This document shows, one piece after another, positions 23,270 through 31,458 of a stretch of DNA of 64,000 bases (within the stretch, counting starts at the first letter, position 1; each line of letters begins with the position of its first letter). A program made the position numbers and the translations under genes. The DNA comes from Actinomadura cremea (lineage in GTDB: Bacteria > Actinomycetota > Actinomycetes > Streptosporangiales > Streptosporangiaceae). The DNA is taken from assembly GCF_014648495.1 (NCBI RefSeq), contig NZ_BMRF01000008.1, positions 1 to 64,000 on the forward strand. Reading direction: 5' to 3'. The notes beneath the pieces were generated by a model. That model was not told the DNA's origin. It did not search any database and worked only from the letters and a program-made list of their open reading frames with translations.

Positions 23270-26200
23270 TCAGCCTCCGGCGGCGGCGCGGTCGAACGCG
23301 GCGGTGAACGCGGCGGTGAACGCGGCCTCGCCGAGGGCGGCGCGGGCGGCGGCCGCGACCCGCTCGACGTCGCCGCGTTCGGCGTCCGGCAGCGGCGCGC
23401 CGACGGACGCGCGCAGCGCCGCCGCCTCCCCGAGGAGCCGCGCCGCCTCCGCCGGACGTCCGGCGCGCGCCCGCGCGCCCGCGACGCCCTCCAGGGCGAG
23501 CGCGACGGCGCGCGGGTCGCCGATCCGGCGGGCGGACGCGAGGCCGTCGCGGTGCAGCGCCAGCGCCCGCTCCGCGTCGCCGCGCAGCTCGGCGACGAAC
23601 CCGAGTTCGGCGAGCACCAGCGGCAGGCCCGGCTCCCCGTCGATCTTGCGCGCCCACTCGACCCACCCGGCGAGGTGCGCCTCGGCGCGGTCCAGGTCGC
23701 CGCGGCGGCGCGCGGCGAGCGCGAGCCCGACCTCGGCGAAGTGCTCGGCGACCCGGTTCGACTGCGCGGCCGCGATCCGCAGCGCGCGGCGGTGGTGCTC
23801 GTCGGCCGCGTCGAGGTCGCCGGTCAGCAGCGCGATCCGGCCGAGCCCCGCGCGGGCGAACGACGCCTCCGTCCACAGGCGCAGCTCGTCGGCCATGCGC
23901 AGCGAGTCGCGGTGCAGGGCCGCGGCCTCCCCGTAGTCCCCCGCGATCTCCGCGAGTTCGGCGAGCGTGGTCGCCGCCCTGATCCCGCCCCACCGGTCGC
24001 CGAGGGCGCCGAACAGCTCGCGCCCGCGCGCCGCGTCCGCGCGGGCCCCGGCGAGGTCCGCGCGGGCCCGCCGGATCGTGGCCCGGACGCTCAGCGCCGC
24101 CGCCGTCCCCCAGCGGTCGTCCAGGGCGAGGAAGCCGTCGAGGGCCTCCTCCACCAGGCCGGTCGTCACCGCCAGGTCGCCGAACCCGCGGTGCGCGAAC
24201 CCGAGGAACCACTGCGCCCACGCGCGCAGGCCCGGGTCCGGCATCTCGCCCCGCGCGACCGCCGCCGCCTGCGCGCGCGCCGCCGGGTCGCCGCCGTCGC
24301 AGGTCAGCAGGGTGAACCCGGTGCGCCACACGGCCGCGGTCGTGCGCGCCGGGACGGTGCCGCCGTCCGTCCCGGCGACCGCCAGCGCCGCGTCGAGCGA
24401 CCGGAGCGCCTCCGCGGGCCGCCCGCGCAGGAACCAGTACCAGGCGAGCGCGTTGACCAGCCGCAGCGCGTCGGTCGCCGCGCCCGGTCCGAGCGCGGCC
24501 GCCGCGTCGAGCGCCGCCCGCAGGTTGCCCGTTTCGGCGTCCAGCACCTCCAGCCACACCCGCTGGTCGCGCCCGTACAGGTGCGGCTCGGCGCGGACGG
24601 CCAGGCCCGCGTGGTGGCGCAGGTGCCGGGCCCGGACCGCGTCGAACTCCCCGGCCTCGCGCAGCCGCTCCAGCCCGTAGGCGCGGACCGACTCCAGCAG
24701 CCGGTAGCGGCCGTCGCCGCCCCGGACGACCAGCGACCGATCGACCAGCCCCGCCAACGCGTCGACCACGTCGACCACGTCGACCACGTCGACGCCGTCG
24801 ACGCCGTCCCCGCCGCACACCGCCTCGGCCGCTTCGAGGGTGCAGCCGTCCGCGTGGACGGCGAGGCGGCGCAGGACGGTGCGTTCGGCGCCGGGCAGCG
24901 GCTCCCAGCTCCAGTCGATCACCGCGCGCAGCGTGCGCTGCCGGGCCGGGGCGTCGCGGCGGCCCGACGTCAGCAGCCCGAACCGGTCGTCGAGCCGCTC
25001 GGCCACCGCCCGCACCCCGAGGGCCCGGACGCGCGCCGCGGCGAGTTCGAGCGCGAGCGGCAGCCCGTCCAGCCGGTGGCAGATCGCGGCGACGGCGTCC
25101 GCGTCGCCCGGACCGGGCGCGGCCCCGGCCGCCGCGGCGCGGGCGCGGAACAGGCGCGCGGCGTCGCCCGGGGCGAGGGGCGGGACGGCCTGGAGCCGCT
25201 CGCCCGCGATGCCGAGCGGCTCGCGGGTGGTCGCGAGGATCCGCAGGCCCGGCGCCTCCCGCAGCAGCAGCGCCGCGACCTCGGCGACCGGCTCCACGAC
25301 GTGCTCGCAGTTGTCGAGGACGAGCAGGAGCCGCCGCCGCGCGAGCGCCTCCGCGAGCCGGCGGACCGGCTCCGGCCGCGCGCCGCCCGGCAGCGGATCG
25401 TCCCGCAGTCCGAGCGCCGCGCCGATCGTCTCCGCCAGGTCCGCGGCCGCGGTCCGGGTGCCGTCGAGCCCGGCCAGCTCGACCAGCCACGCGCCGTCCG
25501 GGAGGTCCTCGGCGGGCGAGCGGGCCGCCTCCACCGCGAGCCGCGTCTTGCCCACGCCTCCCGGACCCGTGAGGGACACCAGCCGCGCGTCCGCCAGCAG
25601 CTCCCGGACGCGGGCGACCGCGCCCGTCCGGCCGATCAGTCCGGTCACCGGCGCGGGCAGGTTGGTGCGCCGCCGGACGGGCGCGGGCGGCGCGGGGGCC
25701 AGCGCGGGATCGTGGCGGAGGATCGCCTCGTGCAGCGCGGCGAGCTCCGGGCCCGGGTCGAGGCCGAGCTCGTCCGCGAGCCGTTCGCGCAGGTCGGCGT
25801 ACCCGGCGAGCGCCTCGCCCCGGCGGCCCGCCCCGTACAGGGCGCGCAGGTGGATCGCGCGGAGCCGCTCCCGCAGCGGGTGCGCCGCCACGAGCTCGGC
25901 CAGCTCCGCGGCCGGTGCGGCGTGCTCGCCGAGGGCGAGCCGCGCGTCCGCCCGGTCCTCCTGCGCCGTGAGCCGCTCCTCCTCCAGCCGGACGATCGCG
26001 TCCCGCGCGAACCCGGCGTCGGCGACGTCGGCGAACGCGGGGCCGCGCCACAGCGCGAGCGCCTCGCCGAGCAGCGCGGCCCGCACCGGCGGGTCGCCCG
26101 CGGCGCGCGCCCGCGCGGTGAGCGCGCGGAACCGGGCGGCGTCCACGCCGTCCCCGGCGCGCAGCAGGTAGCCGGGCGGCTGCGAGACGACGAGGTCCCG

Positions 26201-26446
26201 CGCGCCGGGCTCCGCGGCGTCGAGGGCCTTCCGCAGCTGGGACACGCGCGTCTGCAAGGCCCCGGCGGGGTTGCGCGGCAGCCGCCCGCCGCCCCACAGC
26301 TCCTCGACCAGCCGGTCGGCGGACACGACCCGGCCCTCGTGCGCGAGGAGCACGGCCAGGACGAGCCTGACCTTCAGCTCCGGGATGCGGACGGGCCGTC
26401 CGTCCGCCGCCCACACGGCCAGCGGGCCGAGCACCCCGAATCGCAT
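23270..26446 (-). CDS. AfsR-type SARP regulator with NB-ARC ATPase and TPR domains
   Basis: 1058 residues. Residues 1-90: winged helix of the OmpR-like SARP type (MRFGVLGPLAVWAADGRPV, LQTRVSQLRKALD). Residues ~95-245: bacterial transcriptional activation domain (DAARFRALTARARAAG, EALALWRGPAFADVADAGF, HPLRERLRAIHLRALYGAGRRGEAL). Walker A GPGGVGKTRLAVEAA lies near 294, LLVLDNCEHVVEP and LPLALELAAARVRAL follow, then a TPR-like superhelix from ~640 to the end. A nonamer repeat codes VDVVDVVDVVD. ATG 26446 has TAACCT six bases upstream. It probably activates the divergent oxidoreductase gene and itself through 11-bp repeats in the gap. Confidence 0.92.
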   Translation of the reverse strand: MRFGVLGPLAVWAADGRPVRIPELKVRLVLAVLLAHEGRVVSADRLVEELWGGGRLPRNPAGALQTRVSQLRKALDAAEPGARDLVVSQPPGYLLRAGDGVDAARFRALTARARAAGDPPVRAALLGEALALWRGPAFADVADAGFARDAIVRLEEERLTAQEDRADARLALGEHAAPAAELAELVAAHPLRERLRAIHLRALYGAGRRGEALAGYADLRERLADELGLDPGPELAALHEAILRHDPALAPAPPAPVRRRTNLPAPVTGLIGRTGAVARVRELLADARLVSLTGPGGVGKTRLAVEAARSPAEDLPDGAWLVELAGLDGTRTAAADLAETIGAALGLRDDPLPGGARPEPVRRLAEALARRRLLLVLDNCEHVVEPVAEVAALLLREAPGLRILATTREPLGIAGERLQAVPPLAPGDAARLFRARAAAAGAAPGPGDADAVAAICHRLDGLPLALELAAARVRALGVRAVAERLDDRFGLLTSGRRDAPARQRTLRAVIDWSWEPLPGAERTVLRRLAVHADGCTLEAAEAVCGGDGVDGVDVVDVVDVVDALAGLVDRSLVVRGGDGRYRLLESVRAYGLERLREAGEFDAVRARHLRHHAGLAVRAEPHLYGRDQRVWLEVLDAETGNLRAALDAAAALGPGAATDALRLVNALAWYWFLRGRPAEALRSLDAALAVAGTDGGTVPARTTAAVWRTGFTLLTCDGGDPAARAQAAAVARGEMPDPGLRAWAQWFLGFAHRGFGDLAVTTGLVEEALDGFLALDDRWGTAAALSVRATIRRARADLAGARADAARGRELFGALGDRWGGIRAATTLAELAEIAGDYGEAAALHRDSLRMADELRLWTEASFARAGLGRIALLTGDLDAADEHHRRALRIAAAQSNRVAEHFAEVGLALAARRRGDLDRAEAHLAGWVEWARKIDGEPGLPLVLAELGFVAELRGDAERALALHRDGLASARRIGDPRAVALALEGVAGARARAGRPAEAARLLGEAAALRASVGAPLPDAERGDVERVAAAARAALGEAAFTAAFTAAFDRAAAGG
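24761..24805. repeat. Nonamer tandem repeat inside the first SARP gene
   Basis: GTCGACCAC three times (24761-24787) then GTCGACGCC twice (24788-24805). It encodes a Val-Asp-rich stretch in the protein and could vary in copy number by slippage without changing the frame. Confidence 0.8.
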
Positions 26447-26452
26447 GCGCGC

Positions 26453-26458
26453 AGGTTA
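26453..26458 (-). promoter_or_regulatory. -10 element of the leaderless SARP promoter
   Basis: TAACCT on the minus strand, six bases before ATG 26446. The 11-bp repeats at 26470-26509 occupy the -35 region, which would allow autoregulation. Confidence 0.5.
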
Positions 26459-26469
26459 GCCGAGGACCC

Positions 26470-26513
26470 GAAGCCGATCTGGAGGGGATCCGGAGGGGAT
26501 CCGAAGCGGCGGT
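26470..26513 (+). promoter_or_regulatory. 11-bp-periodic direct repeats: likely SARP binding site
   Basis: GGAGGGGATCC is repeated head-to-tail at 26481-26491 and 26492-26502, flanked in the same 11-bp register by GAAGCCGATCT (26470-26480) and GAAGCGG (from 26503). SARPs bind direct heptamers spaced 11 bp, with the last about 8 bp before the -10. Here the last unit ends 7 bp before CACGGT (26517-26522), which is six bases before ATG 26529 of the oxidoreductase. Confidence 0.6.
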
Positions 26514-26528
26514 CGGCACGGTGGGGCC

Positions 26529-27575
26529 ATGACCGAAACGCACACCGCCCTTCCCCGCACCGCCCTTCCCCGCACCGGCCGCGAGATCCGCCTGGCCGCG
26601 CGCCCGTCCGGGGAACCCGTCCCCGGCGACTTCGCCCTCGCCGAGACCGCGATCCCGGAACCGGCCGAGGGGCAGGTCCTCGTCCGCAACACCTGGATGT
26701 CCGTCGACCCGTACATGCGCGGCCGGATGGACGACGTCCCGTCGCTCGTCCTGCCGCCGTTCCGGCTCGGCCAGCCGCTCGACGGGGCCGCCGTGGGCGA
26801 GGTGATCGCCTCGCGTTCCCCGGACGTCCCGGTCGGCGGGCGGGTCTCGCACTTCCTCGGCTGGCGGGACTTCGCCGTGCTGGACGCCGCCGCCGCCACG
26901 ATCGTCGACACCTCGGTCGTCCCCGAGCAGGCGTACCTCGGGCCGCTCGGCACCACCGGGCTCACCGCCCACATCGCCGTCACCGACGCCGCGCCCGTCC
27001 GGGACGGCGACGTCGTGTACGTGTCGGCGGCGGCCGGGGCGGTCGGCAGCATCGCCGGGCAGCTCGCCCGGCGGTACGGCGCGTCCCGCGTCATCGGGTC
27101 GGCGGGCGGCCCCGCGAAGACGGCACTGGTCCGCGACCGGTTCGGGTTCGACGCGGCGCTCGACCACCGCGCCGGGCCGATCGGCGAGCAGCTCGCCGCC
27201 GCCGCGCCGGACGGCATCGACGTCTACATCGACAACGTCGGCGGCGACCACCTGGAGGCCGCGATCGGCGCGCTGCGGCCCGGCGGGCGCGCCGCGCTCG
27301 TCGGCGCGATCAGCGGCTACAACGCGACCGGGCCCGTCCCCGGCCCGAGCAACATGTTCACGATCATCGAGCGGCGGCTCAGCCTGCGCGGCGTGCAGGT
27401 CGCCGACCACCTCGACCGGTTCCCCGCGTTCGCCGCCGAGACCGCGCCCCGGCTCGCGGACGGGACGCTCGCCACCGAGGAGACCGTCGTGGACGGCCTC
27501 GACCGGGCCCCCGAGGCGCTCATCGGCGTCCTGCGCGGCGCCAACACCGGCAAGATGCTCGTCCGGCTGTCCTGA
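26529..27575 (+). CDS. Zinc-independent medium-chain NADP-dependent oxidoreductase (CurA/PTGR-like)
   Basis: 348 residues. VRNTWMSVDPYMRGRM is the signature of the double-bond reductase/leukotriene B4 dehydrogenase group; VYVSAAAGAVGSIAGQLARRYGASRVIGSAGG is the NADPH loop; YIDNVGGDHLEAAI and GAISGYNATGPVPGPSN complete the fold. No zinc ligands. It reduces activated C=C bonds in this family. The N-terminus contains ALPRTALPRT from a perfect 15-bp duplication. Divergent from the SARP gene with an 82-bp gap containing the probable SARP site, so it is the likely SARP target. Confidence 0.92.
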   Translation: MTETHTALPRTALPRTGREIRLAARPSGEPVPGDFALAETAIPEPAEGQVLVRNTWMSVDPYMRGRMDDVPSLVLPPFRLGQPLDGAAVGEVIASRSPDVPVGGRVSHFLGWRDFAVLDAAAATIVDTSVVPEQAYLGPLGTTGLTAHIAVTDAAPVRDGDVVYVSAAAGAVGSIAGQLARRYGASRVIGSAGGPAKTALVRDRFGFDAALDHRAGPIGEQLAAAAPDGIDVYIDNVGGDHLEAAIGALRPGGRAALVGAISGYNATGPVPGPSNMFTIIERRLSLRGVQVADHLDRFPAFAAETAPRLADGTLATEETVVDGLDRAPEALIGVLRGANTGKMLVRLS

Positions 27576-27584
27576 GGCGGCCCC

Positions 27585-27606
27585 GCACGTGTGATCGGAC
27601 ACGTGC
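27585..27606. terminator. Inverted repeat after the oxidoreductase gene
   Basis: GCACGTGT, loop GATCGG, ACACGTGC: perfect 8-bp arms starting 10 bases after the stop codon. A terminator is most likely; an operator for the following gene is the alternative. Confidence 0.5.
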
Positions 27607-27710
27607 CACGCGCCGAAAGCCCGCCGGGCGGGGGCGTCCGGGGAGTGATCTTGCATCTGGGGTCGCCGTTCCGGTGGACGCGGCGACCCCCCGCCCGGTA
27701 GAGAGCAGGT

Positions 27711-29330
27711 ATGACCGCTTTGGTACTCGGCCCCCACCTCCGGCACGTGAGCTCCCACACGGCGACGATCTTCGTGGAGACGGACCGTCCCTGTGAGGTT
27801 CGCGTCGTGGGCGAGGGCGTGGACGCCGCGTCCCGCACGTTCACCGTCCACGGCCACCACTACGCCGTCGTGGAGGTCGACGGGCTTCCGGCGGGCGCCC
27901 GCGTCCCGTACGAGGTCATCGCCGGCGGGGAGACCGTCTGGCCGGTCGGCGCGGAGTACCCCGCGAGCCAGATCCGGACGCTTCCGGACGGCGGCGGGCC
28001 GCTGCGCATCGCGTTCGGCTCGTGCCGCCGCTCGCCCGGCACCGTCGAGGAGTTCGGCCACGACGCCCTCACCGCGTTCGCCCGCCGGCTGCGCACGTTC
28101 GGCGACGGCGTGGAGTGGCCGGACGTCCTGCTGATGGTCGGCGACCAGGTCTACGCGGACGAACTCGGCGACGAGATGCTCGACTACATCCGCGACCGGC
28201 GCGGCGACGCCGAGCCGGTCGGCGAGGTCGCCGACTACGAGGAGTACGTCCGCCTCTACGAGCTGTCCTGGATGGAGGACGCGGAGGTGCGGTGGCTGCT
28301 GTCCACGGTGCCCACCTTCACGGTCTTCGACGACCACGACATCCGCGACGACTGGAACACCTCCTACGCCTGGCGCGAGGAGATGTGGGCCCAGCCCTGG
28401 TGGCGGGCGCGCATCACCGGCGGGATCGGGTCGTACTGGGTGTACCAGCACCTCGGGAACATGTCGCCGGAGGAACGGGCGGACGACGCGGTCCTCAAGT
28501 CCGTGCGGGAGGCGTCCGACGCGACCGGCGACGCCGCGGACGTCCTGGACGCCTTCACCGAGCGCGCCGACCGCGAACCGGAGACCATGCGGTGGAGCTA
28601 CGCGCACGACTTCGGCGGCGTCCGGTTCATCGTGGTCGACAGCCGCTGCTCCCGCCTGCTGACGCCCGACCGGCGCGGCATGCTCGACGACCGGGAGTTC
28701 GCCTGGCTGGACGAGCAGTGCCAGGGCGACGTGGAGCACCTGGTGATCGCCAGCTCGCTGCCCTTCCTGCTGCCGCGCGCCATCCACGACGCCGAGAACT
28801 GGAACGAGGCCATCTCGGAGGGCGCGTGGGGACGGCCCGGCGCGGCCCTGGGGGAGAAGATGCGGCAGGCCGTCGACCTGGAGCACTGGGCGGCGTTCGA
28901 CCGTTCGTTCCGGGAGGTCGCCTCGCACGTCCTCGCGATCGGGCGGGGCGAGCGCGGGGCCGTCCCGGCGAGCATCTCGTTCCTGTCCGGGGACGTGCAC
29001 TTCTCGTACCTGGCGCGGGTCGACGCCCCCGAGATCGAGACGAAGATCGCCCAGATCGTCTGCTCCCCGCTCCGCAACCCGCTGGACGGGAAGATCCGCA
29101 TCGCCCAGCGGATCGCCTGCATGTGGGAGACGGCGACGCCGTTCCGGTGGCTCGGGAAGCTGGCGAAGGTGCCCGCCCCGCCGCTGAAGTGGCGCGTCAC
29201 CGACGGGCCCTGGTTCGACAACGCGATCGCCACCGTGACGCTCGCGGGCCGCGACTGCGACGTCACGTGGGAGTCGCCCCGCAACGCGGGCACGCTCGTC
29301 GAGATGGGCCGCGCCGACATCACCGAGTGA
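27711..29330 (+). CDS. PhoD-like metallophosphatase
   Basis: 539 residues. After a beta-sandwich N-terminal domain (TATIFVETDRPCEVRVVGEG), the metal centre appears as RIAFGSCRRS, LLMVGDQVYADEL, TVFDDHDIRDDWN and FLSGDVHFSYLA. This is the alkaline phosphatase D family of Ca2+/Fe3+ phosphodiesterases. No signal peptide or Tat motif is visible at MTALVLGPHLRH, so unlike secreted PhoD it is probably cytoplasmic. AGCAGG lies just before ATG 27711. Monocistronic, closed by a strong hairpin. Confidence 0.9.
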   Translation: MTALVLGPHLRHVSSHTATIFVETDRPCEVRVVGEGVDAASRTFTVHGHHYAVVEVDGLPAGARVPYEVIAGGETVWPVGAEYPASQIRTLPDGGGPLRIAFGSCRRSPGTVEEFGHDALTAFARRLRTFGDGVEWPDVLLMVGDQVYADELGDEMLDYIRDRRGDAEPVGEVADYEEYVRLYELSWMEDAEVRWLLSTVPTFTVFDDHDIRDDWNTSYAWREEMWAQPWWRARITGGIGSYWVYQHLGNMSPEERADDAVLKSVREASDATGDAADVLDAFTERADREPETMRWSYAHDFGGVRFIVVDSRCSRLLTPDRRGMLDDREFAWLDEQCQGDVEHLVIASSLPFLLPRAIHDAENWNEAISEGAWGRPGAALGEKMRQAVDLEHWAAFDRSFREVASHVLAIGRGERGAVPASISFLSGDVHFSYLARVDAPEIETKIAQIVCSPLRNPLDGKIRIAQRIACMWETATPFRWLGKLAKVPAPPLKWRVTDGPWFDNAIATVTLAGRDCDVTWESPRNAGTLVEMGRADITE

Positions 29331-29466
29331 CCCGCGGGCCGCACCCGCCCGTGCTGCCCGCCCCGCCCGCCCGCCCGTCCGTCCGCCCCCGCCCGGCTCG
29401 CCGGCGCCGCCCGTCCGTCGGCGCGCCCGTCCGTCGGCGCAGGGCGGCGTCCGCGCGGCGGGGTGT

Positions 29467-29505
29467 GGTGTGCTCGCTCCGCCCCCTCGCCGGAGCGAGC
29501 ACACC
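29467..29505 (+). terminator. Strong hairpin terminator after the PhoD-like gene
   Basis: 15-bp perfect arms (29467-29481 and 29491-29505) around a 9-base loop. The stem reads GGTGTGCTCGCTCCG on its left side. It is followed by CCCC rather than T, as usual in high-GC genomes. Confidence 0.8.
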
Positions 29506-29641
29506 CCCCGGTAGCGGACGAGCCCCCCTCCGACATCGTCCGCGCATCATCCAACGGCATCGCGAGATGTCCATGACGTGACTACCGCGAAAAAATCCGG
29601 TCTCGCCGAATCGAACGACAAACAGTCGTCAAGGCGTCACA

Positions 29642-31111
29642 ATGAGCGAGCAAGGACGCCGCGGCGCGTGGGGGCGCGCCGTGGCGGAGCGAGGGGGCGC
29701 GGCGCGAGGGGGCGGTGTGCACGAGGAGGAACCGGAGGCCGCCGACGCGGCCCTCATCTCCCGGGTCCGCGCCGGTGACACCGGCGCCTACGGGACGCTC
29801 TGCGAGCGGCACGCGCCCGCCGCGCGCGGCCTGGCCCGGCACCTCGCCGACGGCGACGCCGCCGAGGACGCCGTCCAGGAGGCGCTCGCCAAGATCCTCG
29901 ACCTGCTGCGGCGCGGCGGCGGCCCCGACTCCGGGTTCCGCCCCTACCTGCTCACCGCCGTGCGGCGCGCCGTGTACGACCGGCACCGCGCGGACCGCCG
30001 CGTCCACCCGACCGACCGGATCGACGACCTCGACCGCGGCACCCCCTTCGAGGACCCGGCGGTCCGCGACCTGGAGCGGTCGATGGTGCTCGGCGCGTTC
30101 CACTCGCTGCCCGAACGCTGGCAGACGGTCCTGTGGCACACCGAGATCGAGGGCGCCCGGCCCGCCGACGTCGCCCCGCTGCTCGGCCTCACCCCCAACG
30201 GCGCCGCCGCGCTCGCCTACCGGGCCCGCGAGGGGCTGCGGCAGGCGTACCTGCAGATGCACCTCGCGGCGCTGCCGGACGAGCGCCGCGCCTGCCGCGA
30301 GGCGGTGGACAAGCTCGGCGCCTTCGTGCGGGACGGCCTCGCCCGCCGCGACACCCGGCGCGTCCGCGGCCACCTCGACGGCTGCGCCGCCTGCACGGCC
30401 GTCCACGCCGAACTCGCCGCGCTGAACAGCACGCTGCGCGAGGTCCTCGGACCGCTGGTCCTGGGCGCGGCGGCGACCGCGTACCTGGCGACCGGCGGCG
30501 GCCTGTTCGGCTGGCCGGCGCACCTGCCGAGGCGCGGACGGCAGGCGCTCGGCGGCGGCGCGGCGGCCGTCGCGTGCGCGGTCGCGCTGGCCATGGCCCT
30601 GGTGTCGAACGACGCGCCGTCGCCGGAGCCGAGGCCCGCCCCGCCGGCCGTCGCGCTGCCCGCCCCGGCCGACCCGGCCGCCCCGCCGCCCGCCCCGTCC
30701 CCGCCGCCCGGACCGGCGCCGTCCCGTCCGGTCGTGCCCGTCCCGGCGGCCGTCCTCGAACCCCTCCCCGTCCCGGAGCGGGTGCCCGAACCGCCGCCCG
30801 CCGAGCCGGCGCCGGAGCGTCCGGCCGACGCCCCGCCCGAACCGGAGCCCGAACCGGAGCCCGAGCGCGAGCCCGAACCCGAGCCGGAGCGCGCGGCGCC
30901 GATCGTGGAGGTCGACACCGAGACCGAGGTGCCCGCGCTCGTCCGGACGCGGGTGCGGGTGGACGTGCGCGTGCCGATCCGGCCCGCGGACCCGCCGGGG
31001 GACCTCCGCGTCGATGTCCGCGTCGATGTCCGCACGGCCGTCGACGTCCAAACTGACCTGGGGGCCACAAGTACCTCACCCCGAGCGCGCCGGGGCGCCA
31101 TGCGATCGTGA
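29642..31111 (+). CDS. ECF-type sigma factor fused to a zinc-finger anti-sigma-like and membrane-anchored Pro/Glu-rich tail
   Basis: 489 residues. Region 2 covers about 40-110 (ALISRVRAGDTGAYGTLCERHAPAARGLARHLADGDAAEDAVQEALAKIL), and region 4 about 145-205 (LPERWQTVLWHTEIEGARPADVAPLLGLTPNGAAALAYRAREGL). Then RRVRGHLDGCAACTAVHAEL near 241 has the HxxxCxxC of zinc-binding anti-sigma domains. Hydrophobic segments lie at ~270-290 and ~303-322, followed by a Pro-rich and Glu-Pro repeat region and a terminal VDVRVDVR stretch. The order suggests a sigma factor tethered to the membrane by its own inhibitory module. No separate anti-sigma gene is adjacent. ATG 29642 lacks an obvious ribosome-binding site; a downstream GTG at 29717 is an alternative. 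Confidence 0.87.
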   Translation: MSEQGRRGAWGRAVAERGGAARGGGVHEEEPEAADAALISRVRAGDTGAYGTLCERHAPAARGLARHLADGDAAEDAVQEALAKILDLLRRGGGPDSGFRPYLLTAVRRAVYDRHRADRRVHPTDRIDDLDRGTPFEDPAVRDLERSMVLGAFHSLPERWQTVLWHTEIEGARPADVAPLLGLTPNGAAALAYRAREGLRQAYLQMHLAALPDERRACREAVDKLGAFVRDGLARRDTRRVRGHLDGCAACTAVHAELAALNSTLREVLGPLVLGAAATAYLATGGGLFGWPAHLPRRGRQALGGGAAAVACAVALAMALVSNDAPSPEPRPAPPAVALPAPADPAAPPPAPSPPPGPAPSRPVVPVPAAVLEPLPVPERVPEPPPAEPAPERPADAPPEPEPEPEPEREPEPEPERAAPIVEVDTETEVPALVRTRVRVDVRVPIRPADPPGDLRVDVRVDVRTAVDVQTDLGATSTSPRARRGAMRS

Positions 31112-31458
31112 AGGCGAGGTCGCGCTCTTCCCCGCCCGAACAGTTCACCTGCCCGTTCCCGTAAAGATCAGCCGGAAGGCGGGGGGCGGATCGAAACGGC
31201 TGGTAGCGTCCGCCGAAGTCTCCAATTCGTTGTTACCGGAGAGTCGCGAACCGGCGGGACGCCGTGAAAGAGTGGCGAATCGCCGTATTGGCCTACGGGG
31301 CTGACAGGCTTCACTACGCTATTGAAGGCCCGAGGTCATTACGCCGCCCACGTCCCCGACAGCTGGAAGGGCAGGCGCCGAACCATGGTCACGCTCGCCG
31401 GCCTGGCCGCGGAATGGGCACCCCGTGAGCTCCCGTGCCAGAGGAAGGGCGGTGTCGC
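31112..31458 (+). other. Non-coding interval before the NYN gene
   Basis: 347 bp with no convincing gene. The middle (31195-31345) is distinctly less GC-rich and contains CTGACA (31299-31304) and other promoter-like elements, so the promoter of the NYN gene is probably here. I compared it by eye with common actinobacterial riboswitches and found no match. Confidence 0.5.

Noticed and set aside
31195-31345. Possible c-di-AMP or other riboswitch in the leader of the NYN gene
   Set aside because: Conserved blocks of the classes I know could not be matched by eye.
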